Positions 11,827 to 22,220 are shown, numbered from the stretch's first letter. The stretch is 64,000 bases of DNA from Paraburkholderia sp. PGU19 (GCF_013426915.1 NZ_AP023179.1:992001-1056000); one strand, 5' to 3'. Notes: generated by a model not told the origin, from the sequence alone. Made by a program: numbers and translations.

Positions 11827-12636
11827 ATGAGTGCAGACGCAGCGGCTCCACTGATCGAAATCACGCAAGACGCTTATGACCTTCGGGGCGTCGTGCGTCT
11901 CACGCTGAACCGTCCCAATGCGTTCAATGCGCTTTCCGAGGCGCTGCTCGACCACATGCAGACGCATCTCGCCGACATTGCGAAGAGCGACGCGCGCGTC
12001 GTCGTGATCGCGGGCGCGGGCCGCGCGTTTTGCGCTGGGCACGATCTGAAGGAAATGCGCGCGGCGCCGTCGCTCGATTACTACCAGTCGCTGTTCGCGC
12101 GCTGCACGAAAATGATGCTCGCGATCCAGCGCCTGCCGCAGCCGGTGATCGCGCGCGTGCATGGCACGGCGACGGCGGCGGGCTGTCAGCTCGTCGCGAT
12201 GTGCGATCTCGCCGTTGCCGCGGATACCGCACGCTTCGCCGTGTCGGGTGTCAATCTCGGGCTGTTTTGCGCGACACCGTCGGTGCCGCTGTCGCGCAAT
12301 CTGTCGCGCAAGGCCGCGCTCGAAATGCTGCTGACGGGCGACTTCATCGACGCAATGGCGGCGAAGCAACAAGGCCTCGTGAATCGCGTGGTGCCGCTCG
12401 ACATGCTCGATGCCGAAGTCGCCGCGCTCGCGAAGGGCATTTGCGCGAAGCCGCGCGCGGCTGTCGAAGCAGGCAAGGGCCTGTTCTACCGGCAGCTCGA
12501 AATGGGCATCGAAGCCGCGTATCAACTGGCCGGGCAGACGATGGCCTGCAACATGATGGACGAGTCGGCGCTCGAAGGCGTGCAGGCGTTCATCGAAAAA
12601 CGGCCGCCCGACTGGCCGCACACGTCGGGCCGTTAG
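11827..12636 (+). CDS. Enoyl-CoA hydratase/isomerase family protein
   Basis: The 269-residue crotonase-fold protein has the oxyanion-hole motifs AGAGRAFCAGHDLKEM and HGTATAAGCQLVAMCDL. The glutamate normally found at the second catalytic position is not evident in GVNLGLFCATPSVPLSR, which resembles the ECHDC3 subgroup. Hydration of enoyl-CoA is therefore not certain. GAAGAGAGA before the ATG at 11827 is a fair ribosome site. It probably shares a transcript with the preceding deacetylase homologue. Confidence 0.85.
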   Translation: MSADAAAPLIEITQDAYDLRGVVRLTLNRPNAFNALSEALLDHMQTHLADIAKSDARVVVIAGAGRAFCAGHDLKEMRAAPSLDYYQSLFARCTKMMLAIQRLPQPVIARVHGTATAAGCQLVAMCDLAVAADTARFAVSGVNLGLFCATPSVPLSRNLSRKAALEMLLTGDFIDAMAAKQQGLVNRVVPLDMLDAEVAALAKGICAKPRAAVEAGKGLFYRQLEMGIEAAYQLAGQTMACNMMDESALEGVQAFIEKRPPDWPHTSGR

Positions 12637-12642
12637 GCCGGC

Positions 12643-13518
12643 TTATTCCGACCGCTTCAGAATCCACGCGACGAGCGCGTCGATCACGCGCTCGCGGTCG
12701 AGATCGTTCATCGTCTCGTGATAGCTGCCCTCGTAGAGCGTCAGCGTCTTGTCGGGCGAACCGGCGTGCGCGCCGAAGTCTCGGCTGCCGTTGGGCTCGG
12801 TGAGTTCGTCGGCCGTGCCGTGCCAGATCAAAAGTGGTGTGCGCAAGCCCGCGCGGCCCTGTTCGATGCGCTGCATCGCGAGCAGCAGCTCGGCGCCCGT
12901 GCGCGCGGGAATCGCGCCGTGATGCACGAGAGGATCGTTGCGGTTCGCGTTGACCACGCTCGGATCGCGCGACAGCAGCGCCGCGTCGATTTTCATGGCC
13001 GGAAAGCTGGGCCACGCGCGGCTGATCTTCTGGCTCAGCGCCAGCATCCAGCGCGGCACGTCGCGGCCCGGCGCGAGCGCGGGACTGGACAGGATCAGTC
13101 CGTTCAAATGGCGTCGTTGCGTCGCCGGCTTGTCGATCGCGTAAAGCGCCGCGATTGCGCCACCCATGCTGTGGCCTATCAGGAACAACGGGCCGTCGTT
13201 GCGGGCGGCCTCGGTGACGAGCGCGTCGGCATCGAGCAGATACTCGTCGAAGCGTTCGATCCATGCGCGCCGGCCCGGCGCATCGCCGTGTCCGCGCAGA
13301 TCGATGGCGATCAGTTCGATCCCGTTCGCATTGAGTGCTTGCGCGAGCGGCGCATACCGTCCCGCGTGCTCGGCGAGACCGTGGACCAGCGCGACCGTCG
13401 CGCAACGCAGCCCCGCCGCGCGCCAGCGATAGAGCGGCAGTTCGAGGCCGTCGCGCGTCAGGGTCACCGTCCGTTCGGGGTTGCGCGCGGCGGAAGCGGT
13501 GGCTTGGGAGGTCTCCAT
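12643..13518 (-). CDS. Alpha/beta hydrolase, monoacylglycerol lipase-like
   Basis: The 291-residue product has the serine hydrolase nucleophile elbow GHSMGG, an HGLAEHAGRY oxyanion motif, and late Asp and His residues (WHGTADELT and EGSYHETMND) that complete a triad. This is the Hydrolase_4/monoglyceride lipase pattern, so lipid esters or lysophospholipids are likely substrates. I chose the ATG at 13518; a TTG two codons upstream is the alternative. Its stop is six bases from the stop of the convergent hydratase gene. Confidence 0.85.
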   Translation of the reverse strand: METSQATASAARNPERTVTLTRDGLELPLYRWRAAGLRCATVALVHGLAEHAGRYAPLAQALNANGIELIAIDLRGHGDAPGRRAWIERFDEYLLDADALVTEAARNDGPLFLIGHSMGGAIAALYAIDKPATQRRHLNGLILSSPALAPGRDVPRWMLALSQKISRAWPSFPAMKIDAALLSRDPSVVNANRNDPLVHHGAIPARTGAELLLAMQRIEQGRAGLRTPLLIWHGTADELTEPNGSRDFGAHAGSPDKTLTLYEGSYHETMNDLDRERVIDALVAWILKRSE

Positions 13519-13756
13519 GAGCAATCGTCCGATGTTTTCTGAGTCCGCTCGATCATAGCGGCATGCGCATGACCGTTCGCATCGATTGAAACGGAGCCAT
13601 CCTCTAATTCCGCTGTGTTATGAAAGATGACGAATTGATTATTAAAGGATATGACACGGCTGCGGTAAAATTGTCGGCTCAAATCCCAATAAAAGTCACG
13701 GCGGCGGGTGCCCGGGGCGTGCAACGCTCGATGGCAAGTCCGCCGTTTCGTTTTTC

Positions 13757-14791
13757 ATGATCGAACTACGCAACCTATCGCAGCGTTTTCCTGGGCCACG
13801 GGGCTGGATCGAAGCGCTGCACAACGTCAATCTGTCGATTCCTCGCGGTCAGGTGTTCGGCATCATCGGACGCAGCGGCGCGGGCAAGAGCACGCTGGTC
13901 CGCACGATCAACCTGCTGACACGCCCGACGGAAGGCAATGTCGTCATCGACGACCGCGATCTCACGACCATGCCCGCCGCGCAACTGCGCGAGGCGCGCC
14001 GCGAGATCGGCATGATTTTCCAGCACTTCAATTTGCTGTCGTCGCGCACGGTGTACGACAACGTCGCGCTGCCGCTCGAACTGGCCGGCATGAAGCGCGC
14101 GGAGATCGAGGCGCATGTGCTGCCGCTGCTCGATCTGGTCGGCCTGTCGGCGCAGAAGGACCGCTATCCGTCGCAGATCAGCGGCGGGCAGAAGCAGCGT
14201 GTCGGCATTGCCCGCGCGCTCGCGAGCAAGCCGAAAGTGCTGCTTTCCGATGAAGCCACGTCCGCGCTCGACCCCGAAACGACGCGCGCGATTCTCGACC
14301 TGCTCAAGCGCATCAATCGCGAATTGAAGCTGACCATCGTGCTGATTACGCACCAGATGGAAGTCATCAAGCAGGTGTGCGATCGCGTCGCAGTGCTCGA
14401 CAACGGCCGCGTGGTCGAAGAGGGCAAGGTCATCGACGTGTTCCTGCAACCGCACCACGAAGTCACGCGCGCGCTGATCGGCGACGTGATCGCGCAGGAG
14501 TTGCCGCCTGCGATGAAGGCGCGCGTCGCCGAGCGCCTGAAGACGGGCAGCGGCCATCTGCTGCGGCTCGCGTTCACGGGTTCGGGCGTCGATCAGCCGA
14601 TTCTCTCGGAGACGATCCGCCGCTACGAACTGGACTTCAACATCCTGCACGGCCAGATCGACGAGATCCAGGGGCAGGCGTTTGGCTCGCTCGCGGTGCT
14701 CGCGGGCGGCGAACCGGCGAAGGTGGCGCAGGCGCTGACGTATCTGCGCGAACAGGGCGTGGTGGTCGAGGAGTTGTCGTATGTTGAGTGA
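13757..14791 (+). CDS. metN: Methionine ABC transporter ATP-binding protein
   Basis: MetN powers D/L-methionine import with MetI and MetQ. The 344-residue protein has Walker A GRSGAGKS (about residues 38-45), signature [15 protein letters not shown], Walker [13 protein letters not shown], and the C-terminal NIL/C2 domain (after about residue 265) that binds methionine and inhibits transport. metI starts 11 bp before its stop. No methionine riboswitch is evident in the 238-bp upstream region shared with the divergent hydrolase gene. Confidence 0.96.
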   Translation: MIELRNLSQRFPGPRGWIEALHNVNLSIPRGQVFGIIGRSGAGKSTLVRTINLLTRPTEGNVVIDDRDLTTMPAAQLREARREIGMIFQHFNLLSSRTVYDNVALPLELAGMKRAEIEAHVLPLLDLVGLSAQKDRYPSQISGGQKQRVGIARALASKPKVLLSDEATSALDPETTRAILDLLKRINRELKLTIVLITHQMEVIKQVCDRVAVLDNGRVVEEGKVIDVFLQPHHEVTRALIGDVIAQELPPAMKARVAERLKTGSGHLLRLAFTGSGVDQPILSETIRRYELDFNILHGQIDEIQGQAFGSLAVLAGGEPAKVAQALTYLREQGVVVEELSYVE

Positions 14792-15434
14792 AATGTTCGA
14801 TATGTTCGTGCAGTCGTTCTGGGAGACGCTGATCATGGTCGGCATCTCGGGGCTGATCGGCGCGGCCGTCGGCCTGCCGCTCGGCGTGCTGCTCTATCTG
14901 ACCGACCGCCAGGGCGTGCTGCAGAACATCGCCGCCAATCGCGCGATGGGCGTGGTCGTTAACGCCGTGCGCTCGACGCCGTTCATCATTCTGTTGGTCG
15001 CGGTGATTCCGTTTACGCGCCTCGTGGTTGGTTCGTCGATCGGTACAGCGGCGGCCGTCGTGCCGCTGACGATCGCCGCTGCGCCGTTCATCGCGCGTCT
15101 TGCCGAGACGGCATTGCGCGAAGTCGATCGCGGGCTGATCGAGGCAGCGCAAGCGATGGGCGCGACCGCCTCGCAGATCGTGTTCAAAGTGCTGCTGCCG
15201 GAGTCGCTGCCGGGCATCGTCGCGGGTCTGACGATCACGTTTGTCTCGCTGGTCGGCTATTCGGCGATGGCGGGTGCGATCGGCGGCGGCGGTCTGGGCG
15301 ATCTCGGCATCCGTTATGGGTATCAACGTTTTCTGCCGGAAGTGATGGTGACGGTCGTGGTGATTCTGATCGTCTTCGTGCAACTGGTGCAGTCGTTCGG
15401 GGATTGGCTCGTGCGTCGTTTGAGCCACAAATAA
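14781..15434 (+). CDS. metI: Methionine ABC transporter permease
   Basis: The 217-residue inner-membrane protein has five predicted membrane segments and the MetI-type coupling motif [20 protein letters not shown] that contacts MetN. It overlaps metN by 11 bp, so translation is probably coupled, and it is followed by metQ after 28 bp. Confidence 0.95.
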   Translation: MLSEMFDMFVQSFWETLIMVGISGLIGAAVGLPLGVLLYLTDRQGVLQNIAANRAMGVVVNAVRSTPFIILLVAVIPFTRLVVGSSIGTAAAVVPLTIAAAPFIARLAETALREVDRGLIEAAQAMGATASQIVFKVLLPESLPGIVAGLTITFVSLVGYSAMAGAIGGGGLGDLGIRYGYQRFLPEVMVTVVVILIVFVQLVQSFGDWLVRRLSHK

Positions 15435-15462
15435 ACATATTGAATAAGACAAAGGTTTGGTC

Positions 15463-16263
15463 ATGCAACGTCGTTTCATTCTGAAGGCAGCAGCCGTGCT
15501 GGGCGCGGCATCGCTCTTTGGCGCATCATCGCTCGCATTCGCCGACGAATCGATCAAGGTCGGCGTGACGGGTGGCCCGCACGCGCAAATCATGGACGTC
15601 GTGAAGACGGTCGCAGCGAAGAACGGCCTGAACATCAAGATCATCGAGTTCTCGGATTACGTGCAGCCGAATGCGGCGCTCGCGGGCGGTGACCTCGACG
15701 CGAACAGCTATCAGCACGACCCGTATCTGCAGGCGCAGGTGAAGGACCGCGGCTACAAGCTGATCAAGATCGCCGACACCGTGACCTACCCGATGGGCAT
15801 CTATTCGAAGAAGGTGAAGACGCTGGCCGAACTGCCGGCGGGCGCGAAGATCGCCGTGCCGAACGATCCGACCAACGGCGGCCGCGCGCTGCTGTTGCTG
15901 CAAAAGCAGGGCTTGATCAAGCTGCGCGCCGACGCGGGCCTGAAAGCGACACCGCTCGATATCGCCGAGAACCCGAAGAAGCTGAAGATCGTCGAACTCG
16001 ATGCCGCGCAGATTCCGCGCTCGCTCGGCGACGTCGACGCTGCCGCGATCAACACGAACTTTGCGATGGAAGCCGGTCTGAAGCCGAAGCAGGACGCCAT
16101 CGCGATCGAAGATCCGAAGGGTCCCTACGTGAACGTCATCGCGATTCGCGAGGCGGACCGCAACAAGCCGTGGGTGGCGAAGCTGATCGCGGCTTACCAC
16201 TCGCCCGAAGTGAAGCAGTTCATCGAAAGCAAGTTTGGCGGCGCGGTGATCACGTCCTGGTGA
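15463..16263 (+). CDS. metQ: Methionine ABC transporter substrate-binding protein
   Basis: MetQ captures methionine in the periplasm. The 266-residue protein has a basic twin-residue start MQRRFILKAAAV and a signal peptide ending near LAFA. The NlpA/MetQ features GVTGGPHAQIMD and SYQHDPYLQAQVKDRGY are present. There is no lipobox cysteine, so it appears to be soluble and periplasmic. AAAGG at 15451 fits the ATG at 15463 rather than the TTG six bases earlier. A terminator at 16333 closes metNIQ. Confidence 0.95.
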   Translation: MQRRFILKAAAVLGAASLFGASSLAFADESIKVGVTGGPHAQIMDVVKTVAAKNGLNIKIIEFSDYVQPNAALAGGDLDANSYQHDPYLQAQVKDRGYKLIKIADTVTYPMGIYSKKVKTLAELPAGAKIAVPNDPTNGGRALLLLQKQGLIKLRADAGLKATPLDIAENPKKLKIVELDAAQIPRSLGDVDAAAINTNFAMEAGLKPKQDAIAIEDPKGPYVNVIAIREADRNKPWVAKLIAAYHSPEVKQFIESKFGGAVITSW

Positions 16264-16332
16264 TCCGGAGTTGCGCCGCGTTATGTGGTGATGCGCGGCG
16301 CGTTGGACCGTGTTGTCTGAAGAATTGGTGGG

Positions 16333-16360
16333 AACCCGGGCTTGGCGTCCGGGTTTTTTT
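16333..16360 (+). terminator. Rho-independent terminator after metQ
   Basis: AACCCGG / CCGGGTT stem with a nine-base loop followed by a run of T. Confidence 0.8.
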
Positions 16361-16462
16361 AGATATAGAATAGCACGACCGTTCGCTATTTCCGTCATCC
16401 CGTCGGGGAGCGATATCCTCAACACCAAGCAATCCCGGAGCGGCTGCCGCAGAGCCTGTCGC

Positions 16463-16468
16463 TATAAT
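16463..16468 (+). promoter_or_regulatory. Consensus -10 box for etfB
   Basis: A perfect TATAAT lies 41 bp before the etfB ATG. No good -35 is visible at the right distance, so the promoter may rely on an activator or an extended element. Confidence 0.5.
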
Positions 16469-16508
16469 GTCCGTCGGGTTGACGTATTCGTAACTTTGGA
16501 GCGTGTGC

Positions 16509-17258
16509 ATGAAAATCCTGGTGCCAGTCAAGAGAGTGGTTGACTACAACGTGAAGGTCCGTGTGAAGTCGGACAACACGGGCGTCGACATTGCGAATGT
16601 GAAGATGTCGATGAATCCGTTCGACGAAATCGCCGTCGAAGAAGCCGTGCGTCTGCGCGAAGCGGGCGTGGCGACGGAAGTGATCGCTGTGTCGGCGGGC
16701 GTGACGCAATGTCAGGAAACGCTGCGCACGGCGCTGGCGATCGGTGCGGACCGCGCGATCCTGATCGAATCGGGTGAAGACCTGCAACCGCTGGCCGTGG
16801 CGAAACTGCTCAAGGCGCTGGTCGACAAGGAACAGCCGCAGCTGGTGATTCTCGGCAAGCAGGCCATCGACGACGATTCGAACCAGACGGGCCAGATGCT
16901 CGCTGCGCTGGCGAATCTGCCGCAGGCGACGTTTGCATCGAAGGTTGTCGTGGCGGATGGCAAGGCGACGGTGTCGCGTGAAGTGGATGGCGGCGCGGAA
17001 ACGCTGTCGCTCACGCTTCCGGCTGTGATCACGACCGATCTGCGCCTGAACGAGCCGCGCTACGTGACGCTGCCGAACATCATGAAGGCAAAGAAGAAGC
17101 CGCTCGAAATCGTGAAGCCTGAAGACCTGGGCGTCGATGTCACGCCGCGTCTGAAGACGCTGAAGGTCAGCGAGCCGCCGAAGCGCTCGGCTGGTGTGAA
17201 GGTGGCCGATGTGAAGACGCTGGTCGAGAAGCTGAAGACCGAAGCCAAAGTGCTTTGA
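16509..17258 (+). CDS. etfB: Electron transfer flavoprotein subunit beta
   Basis: EtfB binds AMP and with EtfA carries electrons from acyl-CoA dehydrogenases to ETF-quinone oxidoreductase. The 249-residue protein has the [14 protein letters not shown] start and the [22 protein letters not shown] recognition loop near residue 180-200. GGAG at 16498-16501 fits the ATG at 16509. etfA follows 26 bp later and an acyl-CoA dehydrogenase gene lies just beyond. Confidence 0.96.
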   Translation: MKILVPVKRVVDYNVKVRVKSDNTGVDIANVKMSMNPFDEIAVEEAVRLREAGVATEVIAVSAGVTQCQETLRTALAIGADRAILIESGEDLQPLAVAKLLKALVDKEQPQLVILGKQAIDDDSNQTGQMLAALANLPQATFASKVVVADGKATVSREVDGGAETLSLTLPAVITTDLRLNEPRYVTLPNIMKAKKKPLEIVKPEDLGVDVTPRLKTLKVSEPPKRSAGVKVADVKTLVEKLKTEAKVL

Positions 17259-17284
17259 TCGACGGACACGCGGAGACGAATGAA

Positions 17285-18220
17285 ATGACGATTCTGGTAA
17301 TTGCTGAACACGACAACGCGGCGCTGAAGGCAGCGACGCTCAATACGGTTGCTGCCGCGCAGAAGATCGGTGGCGACGTTCATGTGCTGGTGGCGGGTCA
17401 CAACGCGCAAGGCGCGGCGGATGCCGCCGCGAAGGTGGCGGGCGTGGCGAAGGTGCTGCTCGCCGACGCGCCGCAACTGGCCGCTGGCCTCGCGGAAAAC
17501 GTCGAGGCGACGGTGCTGAACATCGCGAAGGATTATTCGCACATCCTCGCGCCGGCGACGGCCTACGGCAAGAACATCGCCCCGCGTATCGCGGCAAAGC
17601 TCGACGTCGCGCAGATCAGCGACATCACGGCGGTTGATTCTGCCGATACGTTCGAGCGCCCGATCTACGCTGGCAACGCCATCGCGATCGTGCAATCGGC
17701 TGATCCCATCAAGGTCATCACGGTGCGCTCGACGGGCTTTGATCCCGTTGCAGCGGAAGGCGGCAGCGCATCGGTCGAGAAGATCGAAGCGGCAGCCGAT
17801 ACGGGCATCTCGCAGTTCGTGAGCCGTGAAGTGACGAAGCTGGATCGTCCGGAACTGACGTCGGCGCACGTCATCGTGTCGGGCGGTCGTGGTCTGGGCA
17901 GCGGCGAGAACTACACGAAAGTGCTGGAGCCGCTGGCCGACAAGCTTGGTGCGGCAATGGGCGCATCGCGCGCAGCCGTCGATGCTGGCTACGTGCCGAA
18001 CGACTATCAGGTCGGTCAAACCGGCAAGATCGTCGCGCCGCAGTTGTACATCGCGGTCGGCATTTCCGGCGCGATCCAGCATCTGGCGGGCATGAAGGAC
18101 TCGAAGGTGATCGTTGCCATCAACAAGGACGAAGAAGCGCCGATTTTCAGCGTCGCGGATTATGGCCTCGTCGGCGATCTGTTCACCGTCGTGCCGGAGC
18201 TGGTGAAGGAACTCGGCTGA
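17285..18220 (+). CDS. etfA: Electron transfer flavoprotein subunit alpha
   Basis: EtfA holds most of the FAD site. The 311-residue protein has the FAD-binding C-terminal domain with [12 protein letters not shown], the [24 protein letters not shown] signature region, and [20 protein letters not shown]. The ATG at 17285 follows a GGAG at 17271. It forms the etfBA operon with the gene before it. Confidence 0.96.
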   Translation: MTILVIAEHDNAALKAATLNTVAAAQKIGGDVHVLVAGHNAQGAADAAAKVAGVAKVLLADAPQLAAGLAENVEATVLNIAKDYSHILAPATAYGKNIAPRIAAKLDVAQISDITAVDSADTFERPIYAGNAIAIVQSADPIKVITVRSTGFDPVAAEGGSASVEKIEAAADTGISQFVSREVTKLDRPELTSAHVIVSGGRGLGSGENYTKVLEPLADKLGAAMGASRAAVDAGYVPNDYQVGQTGKIVAPQLYIAVGISGAIQHLAGMKDSKVIVAINKDEEAPIFSVADYGLVGDLFTVVPELVKELG

Positions 18221-18261
18221 TAAAGCGATACGCCGCCTGACGGCGCACGACCGCAAAGCGA

Positions 18262-18298
18262 AGAGGCGCCAGGATGTTGAATCCAGCGCCTCTTTTTT
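18262..18298 (+). terminator. Rho-independent terminator after etfA
   Basis: AGAGGCGC / GCGCCTCT stem with a 16-base loop and a T run, placed between etfA and the acyl-CoA dehydrogenase gene. It may allow partial read-through. Confidence 0.75.
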
Positions 18299-18323
18299 CA
18301 TCGGAGTCAGGGAGGAGACACTC

Positions 18324-20114
18324 ATGAGCTACACGGCACCCATCAAGGACATGATGTTCGCGATGCAGGAATTGGCCGGACTGGATGACATCGCAGCGCT
18401 GCCCGGTTTTGAAGATGCGAACGCTGAAACCGCACAAGCCGTGCTCGAAGAATCCGCGAAGCTGTGCGGCGAAGTGCTGGCGCCGCTGAACGTCGAAGGC
18501 GACAGGAACCCGAGCAGCTGGAAAGACGGCCACGTCACGGCCACGCCCGGTTTTGCCGATGCGTTCCGCCAGTTCGCCGCAGGCGGCTGGCAGGGCGTGC
18601 AGCATCCCGTCGAATATGAAGGCCAGGGCCTGCCGAAGCTGATCGCGACGGCGTGTATCGAGATGCTGAACGCGTCGAACCTGTCGTTCGCGCTGTGTCC
18701 GCTGCTGACGGATGGCGCGATCGAGGCGCTGCTCACGGCAGGCACGGAAGCGCAAAAGCAGACCTATGTGCCCAAGCTGATTTCCGGCGAATGGACGGGC
18801 ACGATGAATCTCACCGAGCCGCAAGCCGGCTCCGATCTCGCGCTGGTGCGCACACGCGCCGAGCCGCAGGGCGATGGTTCGTTCAAGCTGTTCGGCACGA
18901 AGATTTTCATCACGTGGGGCGAGCACGACATGGCGGACAACATCGTCCACCTCGTGCTCGCGCGCACGCCGGATGCGCCTGAGGGTGTGAAGGGCATTTC
19001 GCTGTTCGTCGTGCCGAAGTTCCTCGTCAACGAGGACGGCTCGCTGGGCGAGCGCAATGACGTGCACTGCGTGTCGATTGAACACAAGCTCGGGATCAAG
19101 GCGAGCCCGACGGCCGTTCTTCAGTTCGGCGATCACAGTGGCGCAATCGGTCACCTGATCGGCGAAGAAAATCGCGGCCTCGAATACATGTTCATCATGA
19201 TGAACGCGGCGCGTTTTGCGGTGGGCATGCAGGGCGTGGCCATATCGGATCGTGCGTACCAGAAGGCTGTGGCGTACGCGAAGGACCGCGTGCAGAGCCG
19301 GCCAGTGGATGGTTCCGCGAAGCAGGCCGTATCGATCATTCACCATCCCGACGTACGACGCATGCTGTCGACGATGCGCGCGCTCACGGAAGGCTCGCGC
19401 GCATTGGCGTACGTCGCGGCGTCGCACAGCGATCTCGCGCATCGCCATCCCGACGAAGCGAAGCGTGCCGAGCATCTCGCGATCTATGAATACCTGGTGC
19501 CGATCGTGAAGGGCTGGAGCACGGAGCTTTCCATCGATGTGGCGAGCCTTGGCGTGCAGGTGCATGGCGGCATGGGCTTCATCGAGGAAACGGGCGCGGC
19601 GCAGTATTACCGCGACGCTCGCATCCTGCCGATCTACGAAGGCACGACGGCCATCCAGGCGAACGATCTCGTCGGCCGCAAGACGGTGCGGGACGGCGGC
19701 GCGGTCGCGAACGCACTGCTTGCCCAGATTGCACAGACGGTCGAAGCGCTGAAACAGCACAAGGGCGCTGCGTTCGAGTCGATGCAAAAGCATCTGTCGC
19801 TTGGACATGACGCACTGCAATCGGTCGTGGCGTATGTCGTCGCGAATACGAAGCGCGATCCGAATGCGGTATTTGCAGGCAGCGTGCCGTATCTGAAGCT
19901 CGCGGGCATCGTGCTGGGCGGGTGGCAGATGGCGCGCGCGATGCTGGCCGCGCAAGAGAAACACGCGCAAGACCCCTCGTTCTACAGCGCGAAGATCGCG
20001 ACCGCGCAGTTCTTCGCAGAACATCTGCTGCCGCAGGCGGTGGCGCTGGAAGCGTCGATCACCGGCGCGAAGGGCGGCGAGGGCGTGCTCGCGCTGTCCG
20101 AGGACCAGTTCTGA
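18324..20114 (+). CDS. Acyl-CoA dehydrogenase (DmdC/FadE-like, long form)
   Basis: The 596-residue flavoprotein has an N-terminal acyl-CoA dehydrogenase extension, the FAD-binding MNLTEPQAGSDLALVRT motif, and the probable catalytic glutamate in LPIYEGTTAIQANDL. It also has the extra C-terminal domain typical of long-form enzymes such as 3-methylmercaptopropionyl-CoA dehydrogenase DmdC. Many Burkholderia homologues carry the DmdC name, but the substrate could be a medium- or long-chain acyl-CoA. etfBA just upstream encode its likely electron acceptor. Confidence 0.9.
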   Translation: MSYTAPIKDMMFAMQELAGLDDIAALPGFEDANAETAQAVLEESAKLCGEVLAPLNVEGDRNPSSWKDGHVTATPGFADAFRQFAAGGWQGVQHPVEYEGQGLPKLIATACIEMLNASNLSFALCPLLTDGAIEALLTAGTEAQKQTYVPKLISGEWTGTMNLTEPQAGSDLALVRTRAEPQGDGSFKLFGTKIFITWGEHDMADNIVHLVLARTPDAPEGVKGISLFVVPKFLVNEDGSLGERNDVHCVSIEHKLGIKASPTAVLQFGDHSGAIGHLIGEENRGLEYMFIMMNAARFAVGMQGVAISDRAYQKAVAYAKDRVQSRPVDGSAKQAVSIIHHPDVRRMLSTMRALTEGSRALAYVAASHSDLAHRHPDEAKRAEHLAIYEYLVPIVKGWSTELSIDVASLGVQVHGGMGFIEETGAAQYYRDARILPIYEGTTAIQANDLVGRKTVRDGGAVANALLAQIAQTVEALKQHKGAAFESMQKHLSLGHDALQSVVAYVVANTKRDPNAVFAGSVPYLKLAGIVLGGWQMARAMLAAQEKHAQDPSFYSAKIATAQFFAEHLLPQAVALEASITGAKGGEGVLALSEDQF

Positions 20115-20156
20115 CGACGCTCGATGCGCGTCGCGTCGAAAACCAAAGCAGAAAAA

Positions 20157-20181
20157 ACAACGGCGCCGAGAGGCGCCGTTG
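20157..20181 (-). terminator. Terminator of dadA
   Basis: A perfect ten-base stem CAACGGCGCC / GGCGCCGTTG with loop GAGA. A-rich sequence on the left side gives a T run on the - strand, so it serves the leftward dadA transcript. Confidence 0.7.
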
Positions 20182-20201
20182 CTGTATCTGGAAGACGCGA
20201 A

Positions 20202-21488
20202 TCAGGCGTAAGCCGGACGCGTCTGCCCCGTCGTTTCGCCGAGATAGCGATGCACCGACAGATCGCCCGACTGGATCGCCGGACGCTTGCCCGAAATCAG
20301 GTCGGCGAGCAGTTGGCCCGAGCCGCACGACATCGTCCAGCCGAGCGTGCCGTGTCCCGTGTTCAGGAACAGGTTCGACACGGGCGTACGGCCGACGATC
20401 GGCGTGCCGTCCGGCGTCATCGGGCGCAGGCCCGTCCAGAACGTCGCCTTCGACGTATCGCCGCCACCCGGGAACAGATCGTTCACGCACATTTCCAGCG
20501 TCTCGCGACGCGCCTGCTTCAGCTTCTTGTCGAAGCCCACGATCTCCGCCATCCCGCCGACGCGAATCCGGTCGTCGAAACGCGTAATCGCGATCTTGTA
20601 CGTCTCGTCGAGCACCGTCGACACGGGCGCCGACTTTGCATCGACGATCGGCGCGGTGATCGAGTAGCCCTTCAGCGGATACACGGGAATCTTGACGATG
20701 TCCGACAGGAACTTCGTCGAGTACGAACCAAGCGCGACGACGAAGCTGTCCGCACGCACCATCTCGCTGCCGCACTTCACGCCGGCGATGCGCTCGCCTT
20801 CCATCGCGAGTGCGTCGATCGGCGTGTTGTAGCGGAACTTGACGCCCAACTGTTCGGCGAGCGCGGCGAGGCGCGTCGTGAACAGCTGGCAGTCGCCCGT
20901 TTCGTCGCCCGGCAGGCGCAGGCCGCCCGTCAGCTTGTGCGCCGTCGCGGCGAGCGCGGGTTCGGCGCGCGCGAGGTCGCCCGGCATCAGCAGTTCGTAC
21001 GGCACGTTCGCTTCCTCGAGCACGGCGATGTCCTTCGCCGCGCTATCGAGTTGCTGTTGCGTGCGGAACAGTTGCAGCGTGCCGCCCGTGCGCCCTTCGT
21101 ACTGGATGCCCGTTTCGGCGCGCAGCGCCTGCAGGCAATCGCGGCTGTATTCGGCGAGACGCACCATGCGGCCCTTGTTGACGGCATAGCGCGCGGACGT
21201 GCAGTTCTGCAGCATCTGCCACATCCATTGCAGCTGGAATTGCGTGCCGTCGAGGCGGATAGCGAGCGGCGCGTGCTTCTGGAACATCCATTTGACGGCC
21301 TTCAGCGGCACGCCCGGCGCGGCCCACGGCGCGGCGTAGCCGGGCGAAATCTGGCCGGCGTTGGCAAAGCTCGTTTCGAGCGCAGGGCCCGCTTCGCGAT
21401 CGATCACCGTGACTTCATGACCCGCGCGCGCAAGATAATAGGCAGTCGTTACCCCAACGACGCCACTGCCCAGAACGACAACTCGCAT
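20202..21488 (-). CDS. dadA: D-amino acid dehydrogenase, small subunit type
   Basis: DadA oxidises D-amino acids, chiefly D-alanine, to 2-oxo acids and passes electrons to the respiratory chain. The 428-residue flavoprotein has an N-terminal FAD motif [18 protein letters not shown] and a C-terminal [19 protein letters not shown] motif that is highly conserved in DadA. It is divergent from an Lrp-type regulator gene, a common arrangement in which Lrp controls dadA in response to alanine or leucine (known in E. coli and Pseudomonas; inferred here). Confidence 0.95.
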   Translation of the reverse strand: MRVVVLGSGVVGVTTAYYLARAGHEVTVIDREAGPALETSFANAGQISPGYAAPWAAPGVPLKAVKWMFQKHAPLAIRLDGTQFQLQWMWQMLQNCTSARYAVNKGRMVRLAEYSRDCLQALRAETGIQYEGRTGGTLQLFRTQQQLDSAAKDIAVLEEANVPYELLMPGDLARAEPALAATAHKLTGGLRLPGDETGDCQLFTTRLAALAEQLGVKFRYNTPIDALAMEGERIAGVKCGSEMVRADSFVVALGSYSTKFLSDIVKIPVYPLKGYSITAPIVDAKSAPVSTVLDETYKIAITRFDDRIRVGGMAEIVGFDKKLKQARRETLEMCVNDLFPGGGDTSKATFWTGLRPMTPDGTPIVGRTPVSNLFLNTGHGTLGWTMSCGSGQLLADLISGKRPAIQSGDLSVHRYLGETTGQTRPAYA

Positions 21489-21569
21489 AGCTGCTCCATA
21501 AAGGTCGGAAGGCCGCGGCGTGATGGAAAACCTCGTTTTTTCGTGCTTTTGTTCGATTGACGAGGTGAT

Positions 21570-21600
21570 TTGCCGAATGCCTAGTGTTAACCGCTATACT
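21570..21600 (+). promoter_or_regulatory. Candidate promoter for the Lrp-type regulator
   Basis: TTGCCG at 21570-21575 and TATACT at 21595-21600 are separated by 19 bp. An AT-rich stretch (21616-21655) follows before the ATG, and this could hold Lrp-family binding sites in the shared dadA/lrp intergenic region. Confidence 0.4.
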
Positions 21601-21654
21601 ATTTGCGTCGAGGTAGGTTTTGTTATCGTATTTTTCAGATTTTCAGTAAAAACT

Positions 21655-22143
21655 ATGCGTACACAGCGTCAACCGATTCGAGCGCTCGACAAACTCGATC
21701 ACAAGATCCTGAAAATCCTCCAGCAGGACGGCCGGATCGCGATGAAGGAACTGGCTGAACAGGTGGGTCTTTCGGTGACGCCGTGCATCGAGCGCGTCAA
21801 GCGCATGGAGCGCGACGGCGTCATTACGGGCTATCACGCGCGCGTGAATCCGGCGGAGCTGGGCGCGGCGCTGCTGGTGTTCGTCGAGATCACGCTCGAT
21901 CACAAGAGCGGCAACATGTTCGACCAGTTCCGGCGTGAAGTGCAGAAGATTCCCGAGGTGCTCGAATGCCATCTGGTGTCGGGCGATTTCGACTATCTGA
22001 TCAAGGCGCGCATCGGCGAAATGGCGGACTACCGGAAGCTGCTCGGCGACATCCTCTTGCAACTGCCGGGCGCGGTGCAGTCGAAAAGCTATGTCGTGAT
22101 GGAAGAAATCAAGGAAACGCTGAATATTGCTGTAGGCGAATGA
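21655..22143 (+). CDS. lrp: Lrp/AsnC family transcriptional regulator
   Basis: The 162-residue protein has an N-terminal helix-turn-helix (LDHKILKILQQDGRIAMKEL, then VGLSVTPCIERVKRMERDGVI) and a C-terminal RAM effector domain starting near AALLVFVEITL. Size and sequence match global Lrp rather than the smaller AsnC forms. The ATG at 21655 gives the usual 160-165 residue length; a longer in-frame extension has hydrophobic, unconserved sequence. It lies divergent from dadA, its probable target. Confidence 0.92.
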   Translation: MRTQRQPIRALDKLDHKILKILQQDGRIAMKELAEQVGLSVTPCIERVKRMERDGVITGYHARVNPAELGAALLVFVEITLDHKSGNMFDQFRREVQKIPEVLECHLVSGDFDYLIKARIGEMADYRKLLGDILLQLPGAVQSKSYVVMEEIKETLNIAVGE

Positions 22144-22192
22144 CGCTTATGGCGAGGTTGGCGGGCGGTTGACCCGGCCCCGAAAGTCATGC

Positions 22193-22220
22193 TCGACAAA
22201 CGCGCTGAATACTGTATATT
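22193..22220 (+). promoter_or_regulatory. Candidate sigma-70 promoter of the radical SAM gene
   Basis: TCGACA (22193-22198) and TATATT (22215-22220) are spaced by 16 bp. The -10 lies inside the LexA palindrome, so repressor binding would block RNA polymerase. Confidence 0.55.

Noticed and set aside
13519..13756. Methionine-responsive riboswitch before metN
   Set aside because: No conserved SAM riboswitch helix pattern is visible; the stretch is AT-rich with no strong hairpins.
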